From Verpa conica (lineage: Eukaryota; Ascomycota; Pezizomycetes; Pezizales; Morchellaceae): a DNA stretch of 64,000 nt. The position numbers and the translations under genes are program-made. Location: assembly GCA_033030425.1 (NCBI GenBank), contig JAUFSD010000013.1, positions 1,116,001-1,180,000 on the forward strand, in the 5' to 3' direction. The notes below the pieces were generated by a model, which searched no databases, was not told the DNA's origin, and saw only the letters and a program-made list of their open reading frames with translations. Positions 23,807 to 36,281 of the stretch are shown here, piece after piece (positions within the stretch are counted from its first letter, which is position 1; each line of letters begins with the position of its first letter).

Positions 23807-26800
23807 GGCTAAGGTGATCCCCTAACCCTCCACCTCTCTGTTGAGCTGGGTTGGGTTGGGGGTCTAGTGGAAGAGAAATTCGGTAGAGCGGCTTTAGCTG
23901 CTATGGCAGGTTCCTATCTCTGAAGGGCAGAGTTATCAGAGAGATTATAGAGGAAGCTAGAGAGGCACGAAGGTTAATTTTTGAAGATGAAAAGAGGAGA
24001 TAAAAGGATGGAAAGATGAGTGACGAGCTGTGAAACTAAGGGGAGTAGATTGAAGCTGTGTCTATTTCCCTGAGGGGATGGACGAAAAGACTTACCCAGC
24101 GGATTGAAGAGATGGACAGCGAAAAGTGCAAAAGCAGGCAAGAAGGTAATGGGCAGTGGGTAGGCAGACAGACGGGTAGTTAAGCCAAACAAAACGCACC
24201 CCCAGGAAACAAGAGCGTTGATTGGCCAAGATGCAAGAGACGAGTGACCCAGGGCTAAGCTGCCGGGTCAAAGTCAAGCCCAGCTAGCGGGGGATTTGCA
24301 GTGTCGACACAAAAGGGTTTCGGGCAATGGATTGACAGCACGACCCAGCCCAGAGCGCAACAAGCAATAGAGGGACCACCCTCCCAGACAGAAGGGAACA
24401 AAAGAACGGAACCAAAAACGACGGACGGGAAAGACAACCGTCGACCTACCAGCCTGCCAGCCAGCACAATGTGTTGGATATCGAATAATGACCCGTCACT
24501 CACACCCGATCACTCAATCACTACAGCCCCCTAGCAGAAGCCACTTGGGGCCTATATAGGTGGCTATCTCTCGTAGGCGATGGATAGATGATAGAGAACC
24601 GTTTACTGCGGCTGAAACGAACCCGAGAGGTGGCCACCAGAAACGACAAGAGATGCACTCGATGACGGGAGACGGCGAGAGGTGGAGTGGGAGTGGGAGT
24701 CTAGTAGAGGGAGCACGTACGTACGTATATCGTGTAGGGGCAAGTAGTCCCGATAGCATTAGCCTCTCAGCCAAACTCAACTCTCGAGATAGCACTGGCA
24801 TTAAACTCACCACCCAAGCGGGTGGGCTCCCACCCTCTGCACAAGCAAAGCAAGCTTCACATGAGCGCCATGCAGACACCTCCAGATCAGAATTACCTCC
24901 CATCCCTACCACTGCCACTTAGAAAACAAAGGAAAATAGTCCCCCCATCCCTAGCCACACCCCTCCCACCTTTGCATAGAGTACGCTCCCTCCTCGCCAC
25001 TACGGAAAATCCAATTCTTGCAACCTCACAACCAATTCCCATCCCCTCTGCGGTGCCTTCCCCATTACCGCTAGCGCGATGTCGAACTTCCCTCTTTCCC
25101 CCACCCCGGTCGGCATGCATTCTCTAGCGTCACCCCAGTCATTCTACTAGCAGGGTGCAGAGACCCCACACGTACGCCCACTCGCTTAGGCTTGGCCTGA
25201 TCTCGGCTTGGTGCTTGAGGTCTTGCTCTTGCTTGCTCGTCCGCCCGTCCAGGAGGAAACGCAAGCGGACAACGCCCGGCCGCAACGGAGCAGGATATGG
25301 CCTGAGAGGACAAGTTTATTTTGAGAGGCGGCTGCGATGGGCAAACGTGATGGCAGCCACCGTTAATCGGGCCCCCCAATTGCTTGTGCAAAAGCAGGTA
25401 GAGTACCATGACACAGCATATCTTCCTCACCCCCGAACGGCAACACTTCTGAACTTTGAACGCGGAACCTTGTATGTACCCGCATGTAGCTACACGCCGA
25501 CATCCTACAAGTCAGGGCGAACTTCTAGGGCTTTCTATCACCCACCCCCCAGCGTTGCATCAACCTCAATAACAAACTAGTGGCTGCAGCCGCCATAATT
25601 AAACTTCGATCCCATCCAGATCACCCCCCCGAAACCGGGATCAACCAAGAGCTACAAGCAGCGACTCAAAGCACGCGTCCAGCGCGCGAACTCAAGTGAC
25701 AGGAACATCGATATCCGTGCGCCCTGCTAGTGTGCTGGCCGTCCAACAACAACGAGAGTAGGGCGGGTTAGCCGATTCTGATCCACTGCGCAGCGTTCAT
25801 CCCCCCGTGTAAAGAGTAAGTATCATCGAAAATCGCCCTACTCACCACCAGGCGAAAGGTGTAGCCCCGTACTGTCGGGTGCACGGGTTCGTCGGATCTC
25901 CGCTGCTCACCGGGCACGTTTTTTTATTTGTTTTTTTCTTTCTGTTTGTGAGATATCTTATACGCATACATACTCACGTAGACAGTGGTCCATCGCAAAA
26001 GGGAAAGGAAAAAACAATTAGAATTGATGCTCCATATCCCCCCCCCGCTCGCAGCAGTACCACCATAGAGTGTGCCTTAGGGCTTGCTAGTAAACCTACC
26101 ACCCGGTGCAGCTACCGGTCCCGGCTACCCTGAAAATGAAATAAAGTCACTGCTGTATGTACTCCTGACAAATTGCAGCGATATTCTACCAGAAGAAGAC
26201 GAGCGGAGAGACAACCGACCGCTTCCTTTTCCTTTTCCTTTTTTTTTTTTTTTTCTTCTCCTCTTCCCGAGATCTCAAAATGAGCCAAAAAAAATAAAAA
26301 TAATCAAAGGGGGCTATTGAAACAAAATGAATACGATTTCTAGGTAAATATGGCTCTATTTAGGCAGAAATAAATAAAATGTCAGAGCAGAGACATTTCC
26401 TGTCATCCTTAAATCTTTTCGGGTACGGAAGACTTAATCTTGCACGGAGGTCTCATCCGTTGCCTGCCCCAAGGTATTCTCCCCCCTTCGAGATCGGGGG
26501 GTCATCCACCGATCAACTCGTGTCATATTCACGTTCTTCTCCCGGTGCATGTATGACCCCCCCCCCCCTGGGATAAATCTTGCAGTAAGGCAGGCGCGTC
26601 CGCTCTATCACTTCGTATCCAGGGATAAAGAGGGAAACCCATGGTTTCCACTCTTACTCGATTGCATGCTTTCAGGGAACAATTCCAGAACTATCTGTAC
26701 TACCTACGGTAATGTGTTTTCGTTGTGGCGAAAAAAAAAAAAAAAAAGGCATGCGCTGGTTGATGCGCGAACTCCGCATCTAACAACAAGAAGAAATAAT

Positions 26801-27421
26801 ACCGTGCATAGATCAGCGTTGGGGGGGGGGGTGGAAGGAAATTAATCTAGATTTACGACCCAAAGGCGTGGAGACGTTTTGAAGTTTACTTTGTCGGCCA
26901 CCGCGGAGGGGTTTTCGGGGGCCGGGGAACCCCGAAGCCCATGTGAGATGAGGTGAGGTGAGGTAAGCGACCGCGTGCTCACGGATAGAGTTGAAACCCT
27001 TATTCGCGACAAAACCCGGGAAAAAAAAAATCCTCATACCACTTATGATCTGCAGGGTGGAACCGTCTAGACTTCTAGAGAGAAAAAAGACGTTAAGCTC
27101 TACTAACCTATCCTAAACGTTAATATCGGGAGTCTAGCTACCGCTAATTCAGTGTGCAATTTATTTACGTATTTTGCAGGGTAGGGTAGTAAACATGCGG
27201 TATGCTGAACGGTATTATGTACATATTCTTTTTTTTTTTGATTACTATTAATAATTTACCTCATGGTGTTCTACTCTCTGTTGACACAATGCGGAGTTGT
27301 ATACAAGCTCCTGGACCTATCTATTCCGGTCAACAAGGCAATCACGAAATAGCCGTTATTTGCGCTGTCCCAGCTTTGTAATGCCGATATTGGAATCCGG
27401 ACGCGCACGGACCGTCTATCT

Positions 27422-27437
27422 CATGAGTAATCACTCG
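27422..27437 (-). promoter_or_regulatory. Gapped motif copy 8
   Basis: CGAGTGAT, spacer tactc, ATGA. More than 3.6 kb upstream of SLN1 and with no nearer gene on that strand. Confidence 0.75.
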
Positions 27438-28593
27438 ACTTTGAATCCGGTGTGCCGTATGGGGGGGGATCTGCTTACGAAGCTTGTTTTTTTGTTTTTG
27501 TTTTTTTGTTGTCGGCAGATTAGTAACACGTCTGAAAGCTGAACAAGTACCAACGTTTTTCCTTTCAGTTATGGTGTTGTTGTTATTTTTTTAGCAGTAG
27601 GATAACACATCCCAGATCGAGTGCCTACAGGAATAAATACCGCTAGGTTCTATCATACACCTCACATCTACATTTTTTTCACTAAAGGCCGCCGTACACG
27701 CTATATCATTTTTAGTAGCATCCATATCCCTCCATCTTATCTACATGTATCCCTGTAGCTCCCCCCCCAATAGCTGCTGTGATAGAGCGAAATAATGACA
27801 AGTTTTACTGCAGTAGTTCGACCTCCATGCCGATTTGCCGGTACATTCGAGCGTGCACAAGGGGGGGAGGGGAGGGTATCATTGACTCGGGCCACTCGGT
27901 AGGAACACTATAAGCAAATCGATTTGCTTATTCCCATATCTCATTACGCGGCCGTTTTTCTACGCGTGAGTTTGTTGGCGATGAGCTACTTAAAAAATAC
28001 GCCTGTGCCTGACGAGAGCATTAAAAAATGTTAATATGATTTGATAGGGGGGGACGGTTTTTTGATCTGTAAATGGCAAGGTTTTACAAACGAGACAAAT
28101 GTGTCTCGGGAGTTTTTTTCTTTTTTTCTTTTCCTCCCTCCCCTCCCCTCTCCCGTAAGTAACCAATGGGATGAGACAACCTTTTTTTTTGTTTAGTGGT
28201 ATTGGTAGTTTGTGGGGGAGATGATACTGTCTTGTCTCGTGGAGTTTATGGTTTCATAACATTTCCCCGGCATGCACGGTAAAGTTTGCGGGAGTTGTCG
28301 GGACCACTGGTTGGATCGAGGGTACTCGGTAGTTTCTCTCAGCCCCCGAGACTTATGAGACCGGAGAACCTGTCTCGCGTGCGTTAATATTAGTGGGTAT
28401 GATTCATGAATAGGAGTAAAGAAGGGGGTATCGATCGGGAGATATACTATCATTTTACCGTATCTGTAATGGTAATATAACGTAACAAAGTAAATAGGGG
28501 GTTCACGTAGCCGTCAGCAAAACCTTAGCACTGGAAGGGGGGGGGGTTCTAGCGCTAGACGCTATAGGGGGAACCTAGAATAGCATGTGAAAT

Positions 28594-28609
28594 CATTAGG
28601 TATCACTCG
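28594..28609 (-). promoter_or_regulatory. Gapped motif copy 9
   Basis: CCGAGTGAT, spacer accta, ATGA. Sits beside a 14-bp direct repeat (gtacagatgggtta) at 28612 and 28684. Confidence 0.75.
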
Positions 28610-28611
28610 GA

Positions 28612-28697
28612 GTACAGATGGGTTAATGAATGAATGAATGAATTTATCATTTAAGTACATGCAACCCTAAGGTTATGGTACCCGTACAGATGGGTTA
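28612..28697. repeat. 14-bp direct repeat and GAAT microsatellite
   Basis: gtacagatgggtta occurs at 28612-28625 and 28684-28697, with four GAAT-type tetramers just after the first copy. Confidence 0.8.
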
Positions 28698-29295
28698 AGT
28701 TATTGGATATTTAAATAAATATATATCTAATTCCTTGGTTGATACATAAATTACTTCTAGAAACTTCAACTGGTACTTATTTCTACATAACAGGCAAACT
28801 CCTCCCTTTATATGTTACTTTATAAAGATTAACGGTCAGGAGCTACTTGTACCCGAAAACACATTTATAATGTCTTGTGCCCAGGTATATAGAGGTCACA
28901 CTTTCTCCACATCTTTAAGTTCTACCGTTACTAGTATTCCGAGACTCGGAAGACGTCTGTACCCGTACTCCTAGATCTCACCACGTGTACCGGCTGTCTG
29001 CTGATCAAGACATGTAAGAGTCATAATAATACTAAAAAATAAGGACCCGATCCTAGGGGTCGGGGACTACTCAATGGGAAAAACAAAATTAAAACATTCA
29101 GGAAAGCAAAAAAAAAAACGAGTGACTTTATACGAGAGGACTCTTTTTTCATTACGACCACCCAGGCCCACATACTCTAAGAAGTCATATTTAAAGCCCC
29201 GGTTACAAACAGGTTACGTCAGATCGAAGGATAACTGCGAGTGTATTGTACAAGGTCTTGAGACATGGTGATACAAAAGTAAATAAATATACATT

Positions 29296-29311
29296 CATAG
29301 GAGGTCACTCG
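29296..29311 (-). promoter_or_regulatory. Gapped motif copy 10
   Basis: CCGAGTGAC, spacer ctcct, ATGA. One of two copies with C at position 8. Confidence 0.75.
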
Positions 29312-29769
29312 GGTGTACTACTTCCCTATATTCTATGAGCCGTTTATCGTTATTTCACTGATTTATGGTTCTCTGTATTAAAATATGAGGATAAATGCAT
29401 ATTTGAATGTCTCAAGTGTCCTGCCAGCCATGATATACGTACTATACTTCTCTTTTCAATTCTATATATGGAGACGCTGATCAATATCTTGGTCACAAAT
29501 TTGTTACTAATCTAAGATTGAGACTTAGGATAAAGTTTTCTTGAACTATATGTAAATAAAGTTACACCTGGTACATACAAGCTTAGAGTCAGGACTGCTA
29601 GACGTTTCCCGAAACTCTTTTTATGAATGTAAACGGAATCTTGTATACATCCCCAAAGCTATGAATAAATCGGTCACTGATTAGCACAAAGTCTGGACAG
29701 GATTCATGAGAGGGAGATAAGTTCACGGGAAGGTATATAAGTGTCCGCAGGAAGGTTTCCAAAACCATC

Positions 29770-29785
29770 CGAGTGATACTTCATG
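29770..29785 (+). promoter_or_regulatory. Gapped motif copy 11, downstream of a TATA-like box
   Basis: CCGAGTGAT, spacer acttc, ATGA. A TATATAAG sequence lies about 35 bp upstream (about 29733), so this spot may be the start of an unrecognised transcript. Confidence 0.75.
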
Positions 29786-30348
29786 AGTATTATACCTCGC
29801 TCAAATTATTTAGTTTCATTGATTAAGCCTATTATAGATCCAAAATCTTTTATTAGCTAGCTATTCCCTTTTAAGTATATATCACCGGTTGTATCCTAGC
29901 CCTTGTTAGGTATTCAATCAATGGCTGGCTTAGTTCGGCCCCACATTAATTATTAAATATATAGATCTCAAAACTCGGTGATTAGTATTCTATTTCGTAT
30001 TTTAATTGACCAGACTTGTGGATCAGACTTCATAGACTATCTATCTCAGAAATTATATTATTAGTGATAGATATGAGTAGGTGTTAAGTTCAATGATATT
30101 TAAACCAATTTGCAACAAGGCGCTACAAACTTAGTCTATGAAATACTATATACAACCAGCATAAAATATACTGATATCCTATGAAAGCAATATGAAGCTG
30201 CTCTCGTGTATATCCCTAGAGAAAGTATTTGGATACTTTTAATATATCAGTTTTATGAAGGGGAAAAAAAAAATAATCAAAATTTAATATAAACAACCTG
30301 CGCCGAACACCGTGCACCAAGTGACATAAGAGACCTCATTTTCAACAT

Positions 30349-31156
30349 TCATACTGCCACCCAATCTGCCCCACTCCTCCGTCCCCCATCCAACTCCAAA
30401 GAGTCGTTATCCGAGTCACTCCCCGCAGCCTCCTTTCCACTATGCCGTTTCTTCGTAAAGAATGAGAAAACCGCCAACACTACAAACGCTGCATAAATTG
30501 AACTAAAAACAATAAATTAGCATCACTACTCTGGCAAGTACTCCCCTAGCACCACTGTATGGAGAAGAATATACACTAATAACACAGAAACTCCAAATGT
30601 AGCCTTCGCTTCATAGCAATAGTTCTTATTACTCTTATAGTAGACCACATCACAGCTCTTCCTTAGGAACCATGGGCTTGGAGAGGGGCGTTTGGGATCA
30701 CTGTAGTCGCTACTTGACTGTCCGTGTATTGAATATCCCCATACTCCTATAAGAGCACTGTTTACGACCACGGCTAGCACAGGAACGTAGATCTCGAGGA
30801 TATGGAGGGCGACTTGTGCAACAAGGACGAGGAAAGAAGCGACGGAGAGCGCGAGATTGAATTTAGTTAACCTGATTTAGTTAGTATAAAAGGTAAAATG
30901 GATATTTGAAAAGGGGGAGGGGGGTGGGGTTGTTCTAGACCGGGTATACATACAATATTGTCCAGACAAAAGGTGTGTCTCCCACTGAGGATGTAGGACT
31001 AGAGTTAAACCCATTGAGCGCGCCGTCTTGCCGGAGTTTTGAAATAAAGGTATCCGGGTTCGCGTATCCGATAAGGCCGAGGAGTGCTGTGAGGGAGAAG
31101 AATTCGAGTAGGAAGAGAGCACGGAGTAGCCAAACAAACCTCCACCTATTCGCCAT
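30349..31156 (-). CDS. Four-TM MARVEL-like membrane protein
   Basis: Three exons: 31156-30954, 30871-30542 and 30502-30349, totalling 228 residues with matching phases. Four hydrophobic helices are visible: FVWLLRALFLLEFFSLTALLGLIGY near the N-terminus, a second spanning the start of exon 2, a third around VPVLAVVVNSALIGVW, and a fourth (GVSVLLVYILLHTVVL continuing into IYAAFVVLAVFSFF) split by intron 2. The extracellular loop has a CDVVYY...NYCYEAK pair of cysteines, as seen in many fungal MARVEL-type proteins. The C-terminal tail is short, polar and acidic. Such proteins lie in the plasma membrane or secretory membranes; the precise function is unknown. Confidence 0.72.
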
Positions 31157-32651
31157 TTCTAATTTTTTATTTTTTATTTTGTAGAGGAAAAAAAAGAGAG
31201 CAAGAAAAAAAAAAAAAAAATATAATTCAGAAAATCAGAATTCTCGGTAATTTCGTTGATTATAAGAGACCAGTTGTTATGATCTTCCGACACCATGCCA
31301 TTTCTGGGGATCACTCCACCATCATCAGATTATCCGCGCCGCGAAATTGATTGGCCTTTCGGAACCGGGACTAAACGATGGAAGCGCCCACGACCCTGGT
31401 CGCTGATATTGTGGGGAATAACAGCTGATATGTACCTGCTCATCGCTAAGGTAAAATAAAGTGAAATGCAATGCGTACTCTACTGCGAGGTGATTCCGCT
31501 AAATATACTGAAGGGTGCTGTGTGCATCATTCGATTATTGTTGAAAGATCAGCTTAGTATATATACAGAGGTTAGGGGCGGAGCCCTTTATAGACTTGGG
31601 GGCTGCAGAGGATATGTAGAATAGGTACTATATAAAGCTTATATTATATATTGAGGCAGTAACGAGCCCTTTTTGTCGGAAGCTGTTGATTCCCCGAAGA
31701 GTAGTGCTCTATTCTAGCTTATATAGGAAAATAATCCGGGACAACCGATATGAAAATTTGTAATGGGATCATCTAGGGCGCTTCGAATTTTTTTGAAGGG
31801 AAAAGTTCTTAAGGGCACTATTAATAATCATTAAACTTATTACCACCAATCGATTAATTTTCGAGTTTTTCTTACTGAGCTCGACTAGATGGTAAAGGGT
31901 TACGTTTGGTTAATTAATATAACTTCTACTCTATTTAAGTGCACAGTAGCTGCTAAAGCGAGTGTTTCAGATCTTTGTTGTACGGCCCGACCGAATGGGT
32001 TTCCTCCAAATATTATATCTTCATCAGATGCAGCTGTACTTGGTCAAAACTGCTAAGGGGGCTATAAGACTTCTTGGCAGGCTACTATGAATGTAATAAT
32101 TAATCACTCTTCGCGTTGCGATTTTGGCTATCAATATTACAAAAATTATCGAAAGGATATATATTAGTAAGTTCTCTGTATCGTGAATCTACTATAATTT
32201 TCCATCCCTTTGTCAGATTAATCAGGTTCCGGTACCTATATCTAGCTATGGATAGTTACCTATATGCAAATCCTTAACCGGCCAAAATCTCATCTCAAAG
32301 ATAAATTCTTGCTATTATTAAATGCGAAAATCATAAAGCTTCTAACCTAAGTTGGTTAATTATCTATATAGGCTGGAGAGCTCCACATATATACAATGCC
32401 GAACCATGCTCTAGGTCCCTTTCTAGTAATTTCCCTAGAGAACCACTCGAAGTCGAGCACCTACGGCGTACAACTGGGTAGAAGTTTCTCAGGTTTCATC
32501 ACTTGGTCACAGATAAGTCTCAGCTGTTTGGGTGGGGGACCTGGGATGTAATATAATCAAGATAGCTCCGCTGAATTTCATAAAGCATGAGGTAGAATAT
32601 ATAAGATTTTTATGTTTCTTGTTCTGGGGTTTCTCTGGGAATATGATTAGT
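31157..32651. other. AT-rich intergenic region
   Basis: Very AT-rich from 31600 to 32640, with no ORF of note. Looks like aged noncoding DNA. Confidence 0.6.
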
Positions 32652-33450
32652 TCATTCTATCTCTATGTCCTTAGATAAATCCTCCTGATTCTCCCTTTCC
32701 TCACCCACATGTCCCTGCTTCTCTTCTACTATCTTCTCCTCCTCATCTTCAAAGTTCAAGCTCCGGAACAACCTCCCCCTCGTCCTCTCGATCATCACCT
32801 CCTTCCCCATCCTCTCCCACCCCATCTCAGTCCCCACCTCCGGCCTTTTATGTGGTGCCAACACGACCAGCCATTTCGCCGCACAACTCAGCGTATACAG
32901 CAACCCAAACACCTCCGATGCAGGACACAGATGCAGAGCAAAGGAGCACACAATAACGTCATATTTATTGTTACTCCTACCTTCAGCCACTTCGAGACCG
33001 TCGACCTGAATATCCCGGAACGACTGCTTCCCACAAGGGAGGCCAGTTCGAGTAGTGTATAGTTCGTGCGTAAACGGATCACAAGCCGAGATCAGCAGCT
33101 TCGGAACTATCGAGGGTCTGCGATGCGAGAACCAAGTTTTCGCCGCCAGGGTTGCTTCTCCACTCCCAGCGGCGAGGTCGAAGAGGCGGTATGAAGGGGA
33201 TGTGAAATTCACTAAGGTAAGAGGTATTAGCGCACTGAAGTCCCCTAGTGGCGGTTTGGTAGGGGAAAAAAAAAATAAGACTTACAGTGTAGAACATGGT
33301 GGTTTACTTACCTGGAACAATCGACTCCAAGATCTGCCGGAGACATTTTTGCACACCGGGTTCGTGCGGGTTCTTGTAGGTGTTTGCTACCAGTGTGTAG
33401 TAGTTGTCAACGCCATGCGTTGTGTAGGCGTCGCGGAATGAGACTGACAT
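32652..33450 (-). CDS. SAM-dependent methyltransferase
   Basis: Two exons: 33450-33312 and 33211-32652, giving 232 residues. The intron donor is GTAAGT and the phase closes (CCA G|TG). Exon 1 gives MSVSFRDAYTTHGVDNYY and a helix ending QILESIVP. Exon 2 carries motif I, LFDLAAGSGEATLA, the glycine-rich SAM-binding loop of class I methyltransferases. YDVIVCSFALHLC follows as the motif IV strand. The C-terminal 40 residues are highly charged (runs of E and K). The substrate cannot be inferred; related fungal proteins are annotated only as methyltransferase-domain proteins. Confidence 0.8.
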
Positions 33451-33569
33451 TGTGCGCTTGGGTTTCACGGTTTTCGGGTCCGTGGGTGGGGCGAGGTTGA
33501 GGCGCCAAGGGGGGGATGTATGCCAAGTATGTCTCGGTGGTGATGCCGCTTAGGGAAGCCTTCCGGTCT

Positions 33570-33585
33570 CATAGATCATCACTCG
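33570..33585 (-). promoter_or_regulatory. Gapped motif copy 12, methyltransferase promoter
   Basis: CGAGTGAT, spacer gatct, ATGA. It ends 120 bp upstream of the methyltransferase ATG, in gene orientation. Confidence 0.78.
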
Positions 33586-34376
33586 CAACGGTGGGAAGAT
33601 CAATGTAATGGGTTGTGGGCCTCTTTCTTTTCCTAATTCATCCCATAGAGGGAATAGAATAAGCTGGGGTGAGAATAACTAATGTAAATTGATAGAACTA
33701 AGTAGAGTACGTACTGGCTACCTGCTTATATACCATGAGACCCTTCCATATATACGTACTATTATGACCCACGTAGGGATACTAACCATCCGCTGCCATG
33801 TATAGCACTGTCAAACAATCCTGACCGGAATATAATCTACCTGTTGCTAAGTTTTACAGTGTTTATTTAGTAATTACGGCCACAAAAGACTCGACATAGC
33901 TATTAACTACATTTACTCTTGGCAAACAGAACGTACCTAAACCTCCTTATTCACTACCCTCTCTGGAATCTAATCCTTTCTAAAGATAAATCAACCTAGG
34001 AAAATGTGGATAACTCTGAAGCAAGAACTCCGTGGCCCACCTTCTACTAGTCCTATCTCAGGCGTTCTTGGCTGCACAGACGGGGGAAAGGTAGGGCTAG
34101 TGAGAGGACGTGGCACTACGAGTTTGGGGTTTAGTTTACGAGTGTAGAAGTGACAAACAAGTGGTATTTATAATCATCGTTGATAAGGCTTTGGGTTAAT
34201 TCCAGCCTAGTAAGTAGAGGACCATCTGTATAAAAAACTCATAAAATAGTTGAGGATTGGTTGTGTCTAGAACGTGTCGGTAGTTTAACACTTATTTTGT
34301 TGGAATCATATCTAATACCTATGAAGGAAGGGGGAGGCATGAAGAGCGGGTTCATGAGAGGTGTTGTAATATGGCG

Positions 34377-34392
34377 CGAGTGAGAAATCATG
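34377..34392 (+). promoter_or_regulatory. Gapped motif copy 13, one mismatch
   Basis: CGAGTGAG, spacer aaatc, ATGG. Differs from the strict form at position 8. Confidence 0.5.
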
Positions 34393-36281
34393 GTTGTTGC
34401 CTTCAGTTATATATCGCCTGTTATAACTATTAGTTTTAAGTCATCGAAACCTATGTATGAGAATTAGCGCTTTCTCTAACTCCTAGTAGAGAAGCGCGGT
34501 TACAGGTTCCAATTGGAATGCTAAGCGGGAGAAAAGCCTTGTGGCCTTATTGCGGCGTAGTAGAGTTTGTTTGCATACTCCGTTTTGGGATATCTGAAAC
34601 ATCGATAGTATACCTCATTCTGTTGTAAAAACAGACAAATCCCGACAGCATAACTAATATTTTCCTCCGTAAAGTAAATTACAGGACAGTTTTAGTAAGA
34701 AAGGGTTTCTCGCAACAGGAGGTATCGGAATTTCTGGTACTGCGGCGAAGTGCATCACGTGTGTTCCTAGATGTTGGTTAACATAACAAAGGTGAGATCG
34801 ACATGTCCACGGATGTTAAGTGTTTATTTACTGTATAGTCGTTTTTGGTCGCTAGTACCTGACGAATTCATACCGGAGGATGGCTAGATCGAATAATGTC
34901 AGCCATAATAACCCAATTTGAGTCCTCACGCCTAAGTAGGAGGTTAGGTTCTCTAGTCACTGACTTAATGGTGGAGGACAGCGCTCCTTATAAGGACAAA
35001 AATGTGAACAGCTTTCTGGGTTCAAAGCCTGTTGGCTATAAAAAGTAGCAACCTCAGCATAAGATGCTGCCGGTTCTCCGGCCTAGATGATTCGTGGAAG
35101 AAATGCTAACTAAAACAAGTTCAAACATGTTGGTCATTGACACTGAGAAGTCTATTTAACAACGCAGTACCTGCTTAGACTAAGGAAATTTATCGTTAAA
35201 AATACTTGGATGTACTACAAACTCGATAATTCCAACATATCAAAAGAGATTCTAGGCTGCATGGATACGACTTTCAGCTTTACTAAAAAAAATGAATAAC
35301 AAAAAAGCCCAGTGTTCCAGAGTTTCTTCAGCCTTGACAAGGATACAGACGAATTGGGGAGTTTTACTACTAAGAGCCGGGGGAGGCTGCATGTGACTAG
35401 CTATACTCACAAGGGTATTTCTCATACCAACGTACCCGCTACGGAGTTTCTGAATCAGGCGCCAAGTGAGGCGGACCCCAAGAACAACAGATTCAACGAG
35501 AACCATCGGTAGCGGGTCAAGGTGCGTTTAAGCATATGCAGGCTTGGAACAGAGGCTCGTTGTAAGCCTTTCTCCTAAAGAAAATCGACTTATAAGTGGT
35601 AGTAAGGATAGGGGTATGGCTTATGTGGTTTACAAACACACTTGAGACGTCCACTCCTGCCGATTTCGCCTAGCCCCGTCTCCAGAATTTTCTGCAGTTA
35701 CGCCCCCTTCTACGCAGTTTTTCCCCTTTATGGTGTTTTTTCGTTATTCAGTTTCCTCTTTTTTCTTTAAACAGTCATTGGTATGTAAGTGCGACTGCTG
35801 TTACTGTTATACAAGGGACAGCGGTCGGAATAAGCAGTTAGATCTATAGACGCTGCCCTCTGGCGGCAGTGGTGAGAAACGGGCACCAATGCAATACTGC
35901 GTTTGTTATTTGTCAAAACACATATGGAATTCTACTGAGCTTCTATTTTGTATTATTCTCACGCTTTGACAAATGCATAGAGTTTTTCGAAACGAGACTA
36001 ACCTTGAGGAAACACCATTTCCCTGTGCGGGTCTCACCATAAAAAAAAGGCTTTGTGTTACAATAGCATCAACATGAATTCCTTATAAGAGCTTTGAATC
36101 GTCCTCTATCACGACTTCTCCTCCCCATTCCAGAATCATTCGCTATTGTTGATCAATACATCGAAGTCTCCTACTCTTCCCTTTTCTCATTTCCTAGCTA
36201 CAATCTTTAATATTCAGGGCTGTGCTCTTCCATTTCGATTCTTACAATCTATATAACCCTCACAAACAAACAACTCAAAAA

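Larger units (their letters stand above)
23807..30348. other. 6.5-kb region without a supported gene
   Basis: Upstream of SLN1. Several ORFs of 60-141 codons at 23974-26845 overlap on both strands and are rich in Arg/Pro/Ser. None shows a domain, splice structure or consistent frame. Homopolymer runs are frequent (T16 near 26240, C10 near 26562, A17 near 26732, G10 near 26821). A (CGTA)n palindrome is at 24716-24728. Four gapped-motif copies lie between 27422 and 29785. The last 1.7 kb is strongly AT-rich. It could contain a long SLN1 leader or noncoding RNA. Confidence 0.5.
33451..36281. other. Intergenic region, 2.8 kb
   Basis: No supported gene. A pair of overlapping ORFs at 35252-35512 is unconvincing. 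Two gapped-motif copies (33570 and 34377). The final 200 bp form the promoter and leader of the CBM19-like gene. Confidence 0.55.

Noticed and set aside
24301..26845. Cluster of ORFs up to 141 codons upstream of SLN1 on both strands
   Set aside because: They overlap each other, have biased Arg/Pro/Ser composition and show no domains or introns.
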